Shown: positions 48,765-58,476, numbered from the stretch's first letter. The stretch is DNA of 64,000 nt from Streptomyces luteogriseus (GCF_014205055.1 NZ_JACHMS010000001.1:7592501-7656500), one strand, 5' to 3'. The notes: a model not told the origin generated them from the sequence alone. Translations and numbers: made by a program.

Positions 48765-50078
48765 TCACTTTCGCGCGGCGTCGGCCCCGGCCGGGGCGTC
48801 CTCGAAGGCCAGGCCCAGGGCGGCCACGCAGTGGTCGAACTTCTCCCGCAGCTCCGCCTCGTCGGCCCCGCCGGTGTAGATGTGCGCCAGCTCGTAGCTG
48901 TAGCTGTCCTGCCCGGGGAGGTCGGAGAGCCGGTCGCCCTCCGCGGGGATCACCTCGATGCGCACCCCCGGGGTCTCCCGCTCGATGCGGGCGATCTCCT
49001 CGGGGCCCGGCACCCGCCGCACCACACCGTCGGTGAACCAGCGGTGGTACCACTTCGCCGCCATCGCGTACGAGCCCTCACGGTGCGGCATGTGCGGGTC
49101 CTCGCCCAGGGCGAGACGGACCATGCAGTGGTGGTTGGGCACGCCGTCGACGTACTGGAACAGCTCCGCGTGCGACTGGGAGTGCCGGGGGTTGATCTCC
49201 AGCAGGTTGATCTCCTGGGTCCGCGGGTCGTAGAAGTACTCGATGCTGAAGGTGGCCGAGTCCATCCCGATCTGCCGCATCACGCGCTCGCTGATGTCGT
49301 GCAGCTGGGCGATGACCGGGGGCGGCAGCATCGAGGGGTACTGGTGGCGCAGGAAGCAGGAGGAGTCCGGGTACTGGATGGAGTCCAGGACCCCGTAGAT
49401 CGTCACCTCGCCCTGGTGGACGTAGCCCTCGACGGCCACCTGGACGCCCGACATGGCCCCCTCCGCGAGACAGACCCGGCCGCCCACGCCGTTCATCTCG
49501 GGCGGCAGGTCGATGCGTTCCAGGACGTGCTCGAAGGGGCGGCCGATGCGGGATATGCCTGCGCGGATCTCGGCGACCGCCTTGCGGAACTCCTCCTCGT
49601 CATCCACTCCGAAGGCGAGTTCGGAGGAGTACGAGAGGGCGGGCTTGAGCCACATGGGGAAGGTCACGTCGTCCGGCGGGCACGGCGGCTCGGCCGACAG
49701 ATCGACCTGGCCGAACGGCGGGTGCCGGTCGGTGGCCTTCTGCTGCTCCAGCCGGCTCCAGTACTTGTGCTCGCATTTGACGACCGACTCCAGGCTGGTG
49801 CTGCGGGTGCCGTAGCGTTCGCTCAGCATCGGGACGAGGGTGCTGACCGGGAAGTCCCAGTAGCCGACGATCGCGTCGATGCTGCCGTCGAACGAGTCGA
49901 GCACACCCTGGGCCTTGTCGAGCAGCGCGGGCAGGTCCACTTCGCCGACCTGGAGCTCCTCGATCGTCAGCAACTGGTGAAAACGCAGCTGGTCGGCTCC
50001 CGGGACCTGCTGAAGCGTGGGCAGATTGGCCTCGTCGAGCCCGATCACGAAGACGTTCTTCACCGTCTCGTCAGACAC
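48765..50078 (-). CDS. ATP-grasp family ligase
   Basis: A 437-residue ATP-grasp protein. The ATP-binding domain is shown by a lysine-bearing stretch near KPALSYSSELAFGV, the LERIDL segment and the terminal metal/ATP motif LLEINPRHSQSHAELF. ATP-grasp enzymes join a carboxylate to an amine or thiol using ATP. GTG start with GGAAGGAG six bases upstream; the longer open frame is not typical coding sequence. It is the first gene of an operon with a CocE-type hydrolase, suggesting that one makes and the other cleaves an amide or ester. Substrate unknown. Confidence 0.87.
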   Translation of the reverse strand: MSDETVKNVFVIGLDEANLPTLQQVPGADQLRFHQLLTIEELQVGEVDLPALLDKAQGVLDSFDGSIDAIVGYWDFPVSTLVPMLSERYGTRSTSLESVVKCEHKYWSRLEQQKATDRHPPFGQVDLSAEPPCPPDDVTFPMWLKPALSYSSELAFGVDDEEEFRKAVAEIRAGISRIGRPFEHVLERIDLPPEMNGVGGRVCLAEGAMSGVQVAVEGYVHQGEVTIYGVLDSIQYPDSSCFLRHQYPSMLPPPVIAQLHDISERVMRQIGMDSATFSIEYFYDPRTQEINLLEINPRHSQSHAELFQYVDGVPNHHCMVRLALGEDPHMPHREGSYAMAAKWYHRWFTDGVVRRVPGPEEIARIERETPGVRIEVIPAEGDRLSDLPGQDSYSYELAHIYTGGADEAELREKFDHCVAALGLAFEDAPAGADAARK

Positions 50079-50239
50079 GGCTCTCCTTCCGACGACGTAC
50101 GGCCCGAAGGCCGGCTTGCAAGATCGTCGGAGTACCCCTGCTCTGTGCCGGCATGCCGCTCCGGACACCGCGCCCGTACCGGACGCCGGGGAACATGCCC
50201 GTCGTGACCCGGACACCGTCGGCACGCGGGGTGCTCGGC

Positions 50240-52645
50240 TCACACCCCGGTCGGCAGGGGCTGTTCCGCCCAGATGGTCTTGCCCGTCGCCGTCTGCCGG
50301 CTGCCCCACCGCTCGGCGAGCTGGGCGACGAGCAGCAGGCCCCGTCCGCCCTCGTCGAAGACCCGGGCCCGGCGCAGGTGCGGGGCGGTGCTGCTGCCGT
50401 CGGACACCTCGCAGATGAGGGCCGAGTCGCGGATCAGGCGCAGCTCGATGGGGGCGCCGCCGTACCGCAGCGCGTTGGTGACCAGTTCGCTGACGATCAG
50501 TTCGGTGGCGAACTCCGCCTCCGTCAGCCCCCATTCGGCCAGCTGCTCGCCCGCCATCTTGCGGGCCCGGGCCACGGCCGCGGGGTCCGGCGGCAGCTGC
50601 CAGGTGCGGACCTTGCCGGCGTCGAGCACCGCCGTCCGGGCCAGCATCAGCACCACGTCGTCATCGGCGGGTCCGCCGGTCAGCAGCGTGCGCAGCACCC
50701 GCTCGCAGGTCTCCTCCAGCGCCACCGGGGGGCCGCTCAGTGCCTGGCGCAGCAGGGCGATCCCGACCTCGATGTCGTGGCCGGGAGCCTCGATCAGCCC
50801 GTCGGTGTAGAGGGCCAGCAGGCTGTTCTCCTCCAGCCGCACCTCGGCGGCCTCGAACGGCAGGCCGCCCAGGCCCAGCGGCGGACCGGCCGGCAGGTCC
50901 ACGAACCGGACGCCGCCGTCGGACGTGACCAGCGCGGGCGGCGGATGCCCGGCGCGGGCCATGGTGCAGCGGCGGGACACCGGGTCGTACACGGCGTACA
51001 GGCAGGTGGCGCCGACCTGCCCCGACGCCTCCTCCTCCCCGCGCACCTCCGGGCCCTCCTCCCGGTCGAGCCGGATGACGAGGTCGTCCAGCTGGGTGAG
51101 CAGCTCGTCGGGGGCGAGATCGACATCGGCGAGCGTGCGCACGGCGGTCCGCAGCCGGCCCATCGTGGCCGACGCGTGGATGCCGTGGCCCACCACGTCC
51201 CCCACCACCAGGGCCACGCGGGCGCCGGACAGCGGGATGACGTCGAACCAGTCGCCGCCGATGTCCGCACCGGCCCCGGTGGGCAGATAGCGGTAGGCGA
51301 TGTCCATCGCCGCCAGTTCCGGAAGCCGCTCGGGCAGCAGGCTGCGCTGGAGCGCCAGGGCGGTGTGGCGCTCCCGGGTGAAGCGGCGGGCGTTGTCCAC
51401 GCTCACCGCGGCCCTGGCGACGATGTCCTCCGCGAGCAGCAGGTCGTCCTCGCTGAACGCGTCCGGGGTCCGGTGGCGCAGGAAGTGCACCAGGCCCAGG
51501 GTCATGCCGCGGGCGCGCAGCGGCACCATCATCACCGAGTGGATCATGTACCTGGACACGGTCTGGGCGCGGGCGGGGGAGGACCTGAGCCACTCCATCA
51601 GCTCCGGATCCCCCGGCCGGTGCCGGGCGCCCCGCTCGGCGCTCAGGACCCGCAGGGGCAACGTCCCCACCGGGTAGCCGATCGTGCCTCCCGTGGCCAC
51701 CACCGACTCCGGGCAGCCCTCCAGCACCGACCGCTGCGCGGTGCGCCGCACCGTGGCCGGCGTGCCCGTCGGCAGTGGTTCCGGCTCGTCGCCCAGGACG
51801 ACGGTCTCCAGCAGATCCACGGTGACGAAGTCCGCGAACCCCCCGGCGACGGCCACCTCCGCCAACTCCTCGGCCGTCCGGGTCATGTCCAAGGTGCTCC
51901 CGATGCGCAGACTGGCCTCGTTGAGCACCGCCAGCCGGCGCCGGGCCCAGTACTGATCCGTGGTGTCGAAAACCGTGGCCGACACGCCCCGGACCTCGCC
52001 GGCCTCGTCCTTCAGCGGCGACATGAACATGGACCAGGCGTGCGGCCGGATCTCGCCCGGGGCTTTGCCGTGCTCCTCGTGGAAGATCATCTCGCCGGTG
52101 CGCAGCACCTCCCGCTGGAGGCGGTCGTAGGTGTCGAAGGGCGGGTTCGGCTCGATCTCCCACAGGGTCAGGCCCTTCATCTCCTCCTCGGACCTGCCCA
52201 TCAGCTCGGTCATGATCTCGTTGGCGCCCACCAGCCGGGCGTCCCGGTCGTAGACCGCCACCGGTACGGGGAGCTGGGCGAGGGTGAGGTCCCACAGGGG
52301 CGGGGCCCCGTGCTCGTCCCGCACGCCCGGGTTCACCGGCACGGTGCCGGTCACGAGCCAGAGCCGGCCGCCCTCCCCGTCCAGCAGCGGCGTCCCCTGC
52401 AGCCGGACCACGACCAGGTTGCCGTCGCGGTGCCGCAGTGCCACCTCACCGGCCCACCGCCGGCCCTCGGCCGCGTGCCGTCGCGTCGACTCCGGGAGAC
52501 GGGCGGCGAGCAGGTCGTCGAGGGGCCGGCCCACGAGCTCGGCGGGTTCATGGCCGAGCAGACGGCGGGCTCCGTCGCTCCACACCGTGATCGCTCCGCG
52601 GGCGTCGACGACGAACGCCAAGTCCTCCGGTACGCGTCCCTGCAC
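50240..52645 (-). CDS. PAS-PAS-GAF-SpoIIE phosphatase with C-terminal HATPase
   Basis: An 801-residue cytoplasmic regulator. Two PAS domains (about 10-110 and 120-235) and a GAF domain (about 245-430) are followed by a SpoIIE/PP2C phosphatase (GGDWFDVIPL, VGDVVGHG, LYTDGLIE, DDDVVLM) and an anti-sigma-type HATPase (ELVTNALRYG, EGGRGL). It would control the phosphorylation of an anti-anti-sigma factor in response to signals sensed by PAS/GAF. No sigma, anti-sigma or antagonist gene is adjacent. GTG start with GGAGG upstream. Confidence 0.9.
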   Translation of the reverse strand: MQGRVPEDLAFVVDARGAITVWSDGARRLLGHEPAELVGRPLDDLLAARLPESTRRHAAEGRRWAGEVALRHRDGNLVVVRLQGTPLLDGEGGRLWLVTGTVPVNPGVRDEHGAPPLWDLTLAQLPVPVAVYDRDARLVGANEIMTELMGRSEEEMKGLTLWEIEPNPPFDTYDRLQREVLRTGEMIFHEEHGKAPGEIRPHAWSMFMSPLKDEAGEVRGVSATVFDTTDQYWARRRLAVLNEASLRIGSTLDMTRTAEELAEVAVAGGFADFVTVDLLETVVLGDEPEPLPTGTPATVRRTAQRSVLEGCPESVVATGGTIGYPVGTLPLRVLSAERGARHRPGDPELMEWLRSSPARAQTVSRYMIHSVMMVPLRARGMTLGLVHFLRHRTPDAFSEDDLLLAEDIVARAAVSVDNARRFTRERHTALALQRSLLPERLPELAAMDIAYRYLPTGAGADIGGDWFDVIPLSGARVALVVGDVVGHGIHASATMGRLRTAVRTLADVDLAPDELLTQLDDLVIRLDREEGPEVRGEEEASGQVGATCLYAVYDPVSRRCTMARAGHPPPALVTSDGGVRFVDLPAGPPLGLGGLPFEAAEVRLEENSLLALYTDGLIEAPGHDIEVGIALLRQALSGPPVALEETCERVLRTLLTGGPADDDVVLMLARTAVLDAGKVRTWQLPPDPAAVARARKMAGEQLAEWGLTEAEFATELIVSELVTNALRYGGAPIELRLIRDSALICEVSDGSSTAPHLRRARVFDEGGRGLLLVAQLAERWGSRQTATGKTIWAEQPLPTGV

Positions 52646-52760
52646 GGTGCCTCCGGATGTGCCGCCCTTGCCTACTCACGAGTCCCTGCCCCCGATTGTC
52701 CCGCTACCGGCCCGCCGGGGCTCGTCTGCCGAGGGGCGCCTCGGTGACCAGCGTGAACGC

Positions 52761-53040
52761 TCAGATGGCCGCGCGGATCGCCTGCTCGAACCCCTCGACG
52801 TGGCCGCGGGCGAGCCGTGCCGCCCGCTCCGGCTCGCCCGCGACGCTCGCCTCGATCAGCGGTCCGTGCTCCCCGACGTGTCCCGCCATGTCGGACGGGC
52901 GGTCGAGGAACAGGCACCAGATGCGGGTGGCGAGGTTGTCGTGGCGGACGAGGGTGTCCTCCGGATACGGGTTGTGCGCGGCGGCGTAGACCGCGCGGTG
53001 GACCTGAAGGTCCAGGTGCGTCAGCTCGCCGGCGTCCTGC
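52761..53040 (-). pseudogene. C-terminal remnant of a GntR/FCD regulator
   Basis: The last 90 or so residues match the FCD ligand-binding domain of GntR-family regulators (LDLQVHRAVYAAAHNPYPEDTLVRHDNLATRIWCLFLDR, EASVAGEPERAARLARGHVEGFE). The helix-turn-helix half is missing; similarity stops at about 53040, where a different coding remnant begins on the other strand. Confidence 0.7.
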
Positions 53041-53185
53041 CATCGACGTCGACCACAGTCACACGCCCGAGGACCTCGCCACCATCGGCCGCGACGCGGA
53101 GTCGGCGGCCCTGGCGCGGGCGGTGCGCTGGCACTGCGAGGGCCCGGTCTTCGTCCAGGGCCGCCGCTCGGTGATCCTCCGCTGA
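53041..53185 (+). pseudogene. C-terminal remnant of an unrecognised gene
   Basis: About 47 residues (AIDVDHSHTPEDLATIGRDAESAALARAVRWHCEG..., ending at a TGA) look like a real coding tail but have no start and no recognised family. It begins exactly where the GntR remnant ends. The following 193 bases up to the LysE gene hold nothing recognisable. Confidence 0.45.
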
Positions 53186-53378
53186 GGTCAGGGCCGGCCG
53201 ACACGGATCAGGGTCCGCCGCCCGGGCGGGGCGAACCCCGTCGGCCGTCCTCGACGCCGAACACCTCCCGCCAGCACACCGTCAGCGTCGTCCGGACCTC
53301 AGGACCGTGCCGGCCACGCCCGTTCCCCGCAGGGCCCGTCCATGCACGTTCCTACGACAGGGAGGCCGCTCGGATCGG

Positions 53379-54005
53379 TCAACCCGCCAGGCGTTCCACC
53401 AGCAGGAACCCGCCGATGACGATCATCATCGCACCGGAGACCCGGGTCACCACCCGGGCCGCGGAGGGCCTGGTCCTCAGGACCGTACGGGCCAGAACCC
53501 CGACGGTCAGGTAGACGACGGCGCAGGCGGTCATGTGCAGCGAGCCGAGCAGACCGGTCTGGCCGGCGACCGGCCACGCCCCCGCGGGATCGATGAACTG
53601 CGGGAACAGGGAGAAGTAGAGCAGCAGCGCCTTGGGGTTCAGGCCGCTGATCCCGATGCCCCTGAACATCACCCGCAGGCGGGAGGAGCCCTGGGTGCCC
53701 ACCTCCGCCTCGGAGGCCGTCAGAGTGGCCGGCTGCCGGAGCACTCCCCAGCCGAGCCACACCAGGTAGCCGGCCCCGGCCATGGTCAGCGCGGTGAGCA
53801 GCGTTCCGGAGCTCGCCACGATCACCACCAGTCCCGCCACCGCGAGCAGGGTGTACCCGGCATATCCGGCCACCAGCCCGGCGACCGCCGGCACGACCGA
53901 CCGGTCCCGCAGACCCGCCGTGATCGCGTAGGCCCAGTCCGCGCCGGGCGTGAACACCAGCAGCAGATCCACTGCCAGGAAGGCCGCCAGCGTGGTCGTG
54001 TCCAT
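53379..54005 (-). CDS. LysE/RhtB family amino-acid exporter
   Basis: A 208-residue membrane protein with about six helices. The conserved N-terminal LLLVFTPGADWAYAITAGLRDR and the central GLNPKALLLYFSLFPQFIDP segment are diagnostic of the LysE/RhtB translocators, which export amino acids or related compounds. It is divergent from an Lrp/AsnC regulator, the usual partner controlling such exporters. Confidence 0.92.
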   Translation of the reverse strand: MDTTTLAAFLAVDLLLVFTPGADWAYAITAGLRDRSVVPAVAGLVAGYAGYTLLAVAGLVVIVASSGTLLTALTMAGAGYLVWLGWGVLRQPATLTASEAEVGTQGSSRLRVMFRGIGISGLNPKALLLYFSLFPQFIDPAGAWPVAGQTGLLGSLHMTACAVVYLTVGVLARTVLRTRPSAARVVTRVSGAMMIVIGGFLLVERLAG

Positions 54006-54061
54006 CGATCGTTCCCTCTCACGTGCTGTAGTGCGAGAGGAAGGCTAGGCCGGATCTGCCC

Positions 54062-54076
54062 GAAGGTGTTCCCTTC
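54062..54076. promoter_or_regulatory. Inverted repeat between lysE-like and lrp-like genes
   Basis: GAAGG and CCTTC flank a 5-base centre in the divergent spacer of 111 bases, consistent with an Lrp/AsnC binding site. Confidence 0.4.
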
Positions 54077-54116
54077 TTTACTCCTTGATCGCGGGATCTG
54101 GGGCAGAATCTTCTCC

Positions 54117-54569
54117 ATGGATGCCCTGGACCGGAAAATTCTTACCGAGCTGCAGCTGGACGGCCGTCTCACGGTCACCGAGCTGGCCGCACGCGTGAAG
54201 CTGAGCGTCTCGCCCTGTCACCGCAGGCTGCGTGATCTCGAACGCGAGGGTGCGATCCGCGGGTACCGCGCGGTGGTGGACCCGGCCGCCGTGGGCCTGA
54301 ACTTCGAGGCCCTGGTCTTCGTGACCCTGCGCTGGGAGGACGCCGACACGGTCTCCGCGTTCGAAGAGGCCGTGGCCGCCGTCCCGCACGTGCTCCAGGC
54401 CCAGCGCCTGTTCGGCGACCCCGACTACCTGCTGCGCGTCGCCACCACCGACCTGGGCGCCTTCCAGCAGCTCTACGACCAGCAGCTGGCCCGGCTGCCC
54501 GGCGTGCAGCGCCTCAACTCCACCCTCGTCATGAAGCACATCGTCGACGACCGCCCGCTGCCCGAGTGA
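54117..54569 (+). CDS. Lrp/AsnC family transcriptional regulator
   Basis: A 150-residue regulator with an N-terminal helix-turn-helix (LDRKILTELQLDGRLTVTELAARVKLSVSPCHRRLRDLEREGAIRGYRAVVDPAAVG) and the C-terminal RAM ligand-binding domain (VFGDPDYLLRVATTDL-like segment). It probably senses the amino acid exported by the divergent LysE-type transporter. Confidence 0.93.
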   Translation: MDALDRKILTELQLDGRLTVTELAARVKLSVSPCHRRLRDLEREGAIRGYRAVVDPAAVGLNFEALVFVTLRWEDADTVSAFEEAVAAVPHVLQAQRLFGDPDYLLRVATTDLGAFQQLYDQQLARLPGVQRLNSTLVMKHIVDDRPLPE

Positions 54570-54594
54570 CCGGCCGCCGCGAGTGCGCGGGGCC

Positions 54595-55545
54595 TCAGCC
54601 CGCCAGTCCTCCGGCGAACGGCATCGTCCGCCACTGCTCGACGGCCGGCTTCAGCGCGTCCACCAGCAGGGGCAGCCGCGGCGCGAGGGCGAGGCAGGCC
54701 ACCGCGCGGGACATGCCCACCGCGTTGACGACCCGCAGCACGTCCTGGTCCAGCCGCCGCAGCCCCAAGCGCCCGGCGGCGGCGTCGTACGCGGCCTCGC
54801 ACTCGCCGCCGAAGGCAGCCAGATCCCATTCGACCGGCCCGAGCGTGGTCAGTTCGAAGTCGGAGTACAGCACGCCGGCCGGCCCGGAGACGATGTTGGC
54901 CGCCGGGGCGTCCCCGTGGATCGGCTGGAGCCCGACGCCGGGGAACACGGCCTCGAACCCCGCGGGTGAACCGACGACCGGCTCCAGCACCTCCCACTCG
55001 CGCCGCGCCCGGTCGAGATCGGCCGGATCCAGAAGATCGGGGCGCCCTTCGAGCGCGGCGAGCCCCTCGGTGACGAACCGCGGTTCGGCCGCCGACAGGA
55101 ACGGCAGCTCACCCGGGTAGGCGCGCAGCGCGGCGTGCAGGTCGGCGACCAGGCCGGCGTTGCGCACATAGTCGGGCTCGGCGCTCTGGTCCAGCTCGAC
55201 GAACTGCCAGAACGTCATCGAGAACCCGTCGCGCGTCACGGGCTCCCGGGGCACGAGCGGACTCGGCGGGATCACCGGATGCCCGTGATCCGCGAGCCAC
55301 CCCACCACGTCCAGCTCCTGCCGCTGCCGGGCGGCCTGCGAGTCGGCGTCGGCGTACGAGGGCAGCACGGTCGGCACCCTGACCACCACGGGCGACGGAG
55401 CCAGGTGCACCACGACCGAGAACACGTCGTAGATGACCCTCGCGTCCCCCACGTCGAGCCCCAGCTCCCGCCCGGCGGCGACGGCGGCGGTGAGGGCGCG
55501 GGAGCTGCGGGCGGAGATCTGATCAGGTGTCAAGAATCCTTCCAT
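54595..55545 (-). CDS. Aminoglycoside phosphotransferase family protein
   Basis: A 316-residue APH-fold kinase. The catalytic loop PIHGDAPAANIV and the metal-binding YSDFELTTLGPVEWDL are present. The Lys lobe is less clear. It is not closely like the other APH protein of this window at 45.8 kb. No ribosome binding site is seen before the chosen ATG (MEGFLTPDQ); a longer start is possible but less like the family. Substrate unknown. Confidence 0.82.
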   Translation of the reverse strand: MEGFLTPDQISARSSRALTAAVAAGRELGLDVGDARVIYDVFSVVVHLAPSPVVVRVPTVLPSYADADSQAARQRQELDVVGWLADHGHPVIPPSPLVPREPVTRDGFSMTFWQFVELDQSAEPDYVRNAGLVADLHAALRAYPGELPFLSAAEPRFVTEGLAALEGRPDLLDPADLDRARREWEVLEPVVGSPAGFEAVFPGVGLQPIHGDAPAANIVSGPAGVLYSDFELTTLGPVEWDLAAFGGECEAAYDAAAGRLGLRRLDQDVLRVVNAVGMSRAVACLALAPRLPLLVDALKPAVEQWRTMPFAGGLAG

Positions 55546-55717
55546 GGCGCCGATGGTGTCACGGCGGGGGCGGTGGTGCACCGAGTCATGAATCGGCGGC
55601 CTTCTGTGCACCCCCGGTCAACTACCCGTGCGCTGTACGGCAATCGGCGGCTCCGCGTCCGTCCTAGCGTGGCCGGGTCCCTTGCACCAGCCGCTCGGAA
55701 ACGAGGAAGCAGCACAA

Positions 55718-56554
55718 ATGCCGTACATCACCGTGGGCCAGGAGAACTCCACCGCCATCGACCTGTACTACGAGGACCACGGATCCGGGCAGCCGGTCGT
55801 CCTCATCCACGGCTTCCCGCTCGACGGGCACTCCTGGGAACGGCAGAGCGCCGTCCTGCTCGAGGCCGGCCACCGCGTGATCACCTATGACCGGCGTGGC
55901 TTCGGGCAGTCCTCCCAGCCGACCACCGGCTACGACTACGACACCTTCGCGGCCGACCTGAACACCGTGATGGAGACCCTCGACCTGCGGGACGCCGTCC
56001 TCGTCGGGTTCTCGATGGGCACCGGCGAGGTCGCCCGCTACGTGGCCCGGTACGGCTCGGCCCGCGTCGCCAAGGTCGCCTTCCTCGCCTCCCTGGAGCC
56101 CTGCCTGCTGAAGTCCGACGACAATCCGGACGGGGTCGCCCCGAAGGAGTTCTTCGACGGGGTCGTCGCCGCGGTGAAGGCCGACCGCTACGCCTACTAC
56201 ACCGACTTCTACAAGGACTTCTACAACCTCGACGAGAACCTCGGCACCCGGATCAGCGAGGAGGCCGTCCGCCACAGCTGGGACGTCGCCGCGGGCGGGG
56301 GCTTCTTCGCCGCGTCCGCCGCGCCCGCGACCTGGTACACCGACTTCCGCGCCGACATCCCCGCGATCGACGTGCCGGCCCTGATCCTGCACGGCACGGG
56401 CGACCGCATCCTGCCCGTCGAGGGGACCGCGCGACCGTTCCACAAGGCCCTGCCGGCGGCGGACTACGTGGAGATCGAGGGTGCCCCGCACGGTCTGCTC
56501 TGGACCCACGCGGAGGAGGTCAACGCGGCGCTGCTCGCCTTCCTGGCGAAGTGA
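55718..56554 (+). CDS. Alpha/beta hydrolase (non-heme haloperoxidase/arylesterase type)
   Basis: A 278-residue hydrolase. It has the oxyanion-side HGFPLDGHSW, the YDRRGFGQSSQP strand, nucleophile GFSMGTGE, acid in HGTGDRILP and histidine in GAPHGLLWTHAEEVN. These are the marks of cofactor-free haloperoxidases and esterases of the Streptomyces BpoA type. GAGGAAG lies before the ATG. It may be regulated by the AraC protein downstream, but that is only proximity. Confidence 0.9.
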   Translation: MPYITVGQENSTAIDLYYEDHGSGQPVVLIHGFPLDGHSWERQSAVLLEAGHRVITYDRRGFGQSSQPTTGYDYDTFAADLNTVMETLDLRDAVLVGFSMGTGEVARYVARYGSARVAKVAFLASLEPCLLKSDDNPDGVAPKEFFDGVVAAVKADRYAYYTDFYKDFYNLDENLGTRISEEAVRHSWDVAAGGGFFAASAAPATWYTDFRADIPAIDVPALILHGTGDRILPVEGTARPFHKALPAADYVEIEGAPHGLLWTHAEEVNAALLAFLAK

Positions 56555-56667
56555 TCGGTTTCTTCCCCCGATTCTTCCTGGACCGCCCCGGGGCGGCATG
56601 GTGACATCGTCAGGGCCGGCAGCGGATACCGTCTGCCGGCCCTTGATCATGCCCAGGGGGAATCCAC

Positions 56668-57717
56668 GTGTCCGTCGTCCTTTCCACCGCGTCACTGCCG
56701 GCGGCCGACCGGAGGGAGCGCTGGCACCACGCGGTGTCCCGGACCTTCATCCCGCTCGACGTACGACTCCTGGAGGACGATCCGTCCCCCGGCAGCATCG
56801 TCAGCCACCGGCTGGGTTCCTTACAGGTCTCGCAGGTCCAGGCGGGCCCGCAGGTCGTGACGCGCAGCAGGCGGCTGATCGCCCGGGACGGCAAGCAGTT
56901 CCTCATCCTGACCCTGCAGCGACGGGGCAGCGCACTCAAGGAACAAGACGGCAGACAGGCCCGCATCGGGCCGGGCGACTTCTCCCTCTCCGACTCCTCG
57001 CGGCTGTTCCGGAAGAAGGTGCAGGACGCGTTCAGCTTCACCTCCTTCCACTTCCCCCGCGAGGATCTCCGGGTGCGCGACGAGGACCTGCGGGCGCTGA
57101 CCGCCACGGCGTTCTCCGGCCGGGAGGGCAGCGCCGCCCTGGTGGGGACCTACTTCGCGCGCCTGGCACGTGAGGCGGGGCATCTCGACGCCCTGGCCGG
57201 TCCCCAGTTCGCCGCCACGGCGCTCGACCTGCTGGCGCTGCTGATCAACGAGCGGAGCGGCCGCTTCACCCCCCAGGGCCCGGAGACCGCCGCGGCCACC
57301 CTGGTGCGGGTCAAGGACCACATCCTGCGCCACCTCGCCGACCCCGGCCTGGCACCGCCCGCAATCGCCGCCGCGCACTTCATGTCGGTCCGCTACCTGC
57401 ACAAGCTGTTCCAGGCGGAGGGCGTCACGGTCGGGGAGTGGATCCGGACGCAGCGGCTGGAGCGGTGCCGCCGGGATCTGCTGCGTTCCCCGGCCCTGGG
57501 GCACGGGGTGGCGGCCGTCGCCCGGCGCTGGGGATTCACGAGCCCCAGCCACTTCAGCCGTGCCTTCCGAGCGGCCTACGGGATGACGCCCCGCGCGTGG
57601 CAGATCGACAGACTGTCCGGCGAAGGGACGGGCGACGGGACGGGCGACAGGGCAGGCGTGGGGACAAGGGACACGGCGGAGCGGGAACGTCCCGGCGGAC
57701 CGGCGCGTTGCCCATGA
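56668..57717 (+). CDS. AraC family transcriptional regulator
   Basis: A 349-residue protein with an N-terminal AraC-binding-like domain (VVTRSRRLIARDGKQFLILTLQRRG, GPGDFSLSDSSR) and a C-terminal AraC/XylS double helix-turn-helix (FMSVRYLHKLFQAEGVTVGEWIRTQRLERCRRDLL, GFTSPSHFSRAFRAAYGMTPRAW). The 35-residue C-terminal extension is a Gly/Asp/Arg low-complexity tail. GTG start with AGGGGGAA. Ligand and targets unknown. Confidence 0.9.
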   Translation: MSVVLSTASLPAADRRERWHHAVSRTFIPLDVRLLEDDPSPGSIVSHRLGSLQVSQVQAGPQVVTRSRRLIARDGKQFLILTLQRRGSALKEQDGRQARIGPGDFSLSDSSRLFRKKVQDAFSFTSFHFPREDLRVRDEDLRALTATAFSGREGSAALVGTYFARLAREAGHLDALAGPQFAATALDLLALLINERSGRFTPQGPETAAATLVRVKDHILRHLADPGLAPPAIAAAHFMSVRYLHKLFQAEGVTVGEWIRTQRLERCRRDLLRSPALGHGVAAVARRWGFTSPSHFSRAFRAAYGMTPRAWQIDRLSGEGTGDGTGDRAGVGTRDTAERERPGGPARCP

Positions 57718-57800
57718 GTTCGCGCAGGTCCGAATCCGCCCGGCGGGCGAGTCCGGCCCGCGTTCGAGTTTCGCCCCACGTCGTCCACCCAGGGAGCATC

Positions 57801-58469
57801 GTGCCCGACACCACGCCCGACCCGTCCACCGTCCTCCCCGCACTCCCGGCCTTGAGCGCGCAGGCCGAGCGGCTGATCGAGCTGGGGGTGCACGAGACCG
57901 CGGGACTGTCCGCCGACGAGATCCGCACGTTCGCCGCGCAGGCCGCAGCCGGGGCCGACGGCGACGGCGCCCTGCTGGCCGTGCACCCGGACCGGGCCCC
58001 CGCCTCCGCCCTCGCACCGCTGCTCAGCCGCGACGGCAAACCGGGCTTCGTCGTCGTCGACATGCCCGACGTCGACGAGTTCACCCCCTGTTCCCTCGAA
58101 CTGCCCGACGCCCCGCTCTACCTGGTCACCGGCGTCGACCGCGGCGACCACATGTCCAACTGGTCCCCGGACGAGGCCCTGCCCGCCCTCACCGAGGAGG
58201 ACCGCAGCCCGCTGGTGCTCAGCGAGGGCATCCACTGGGTGCTCCAGCAGCCCGAGGCCCTGGAGCGCAACCTCTGCTTCATGACCATCGGCTCCCGGCT
58301 GCGCAAGCCCAACGGCACCCTCGACGCCCGCACCCCGGCCATCTGGATCAGCAACGGCACCGGCCGGGACGGCCGCGAGCGCCGTAACGCCCCCAAGGTC
58401 GGCTGGTGCTGGTGGAACAACCGGCACACCTGGCTCGGCTTCGCCTCCACGGCGGGCCGCAGAGGCTGA
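57801..58469 (+). CDS. DUF5701 family protein
   Basis: A 222-residue soluble protein of the actinobacterial DUF5701 family, recognised by its PGFVVVDMPDVDEFTP and GSRLRKPNGTLDARTPAIWISNGTGRDGRERRNAPKVGWCWWNNRHTWLGFASTAGR segments, rich in conserved Trp. Function unknown. GTG start with CAGGGAG. It lies 83 bases after the AraC gene and may share its transcript; it ends seven bases from the convergent NB-ARC gene. Confidence 0.8.
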   Translation: MPDTTPDPSTVLPALPALSAQAERLIELGVHETAGLSADEIRTFAAQAAAGADGDGALLAVHPDRAPASALAPLLSRDGKPGFVVVDMPDVDEFTPCSLELPDAPLYLVTGVDRGDHMSNWSPDEALPALTEEDRSPLVLSEGIHWVLQQPEALERNLCFMTIGSRLRKPNGTLDARTPAIWISNGTGRDGRERRNAPKVGWCWWNNRHTWLGFASTAGRRG

Positions 58470-58476
58470 CGCCGGT

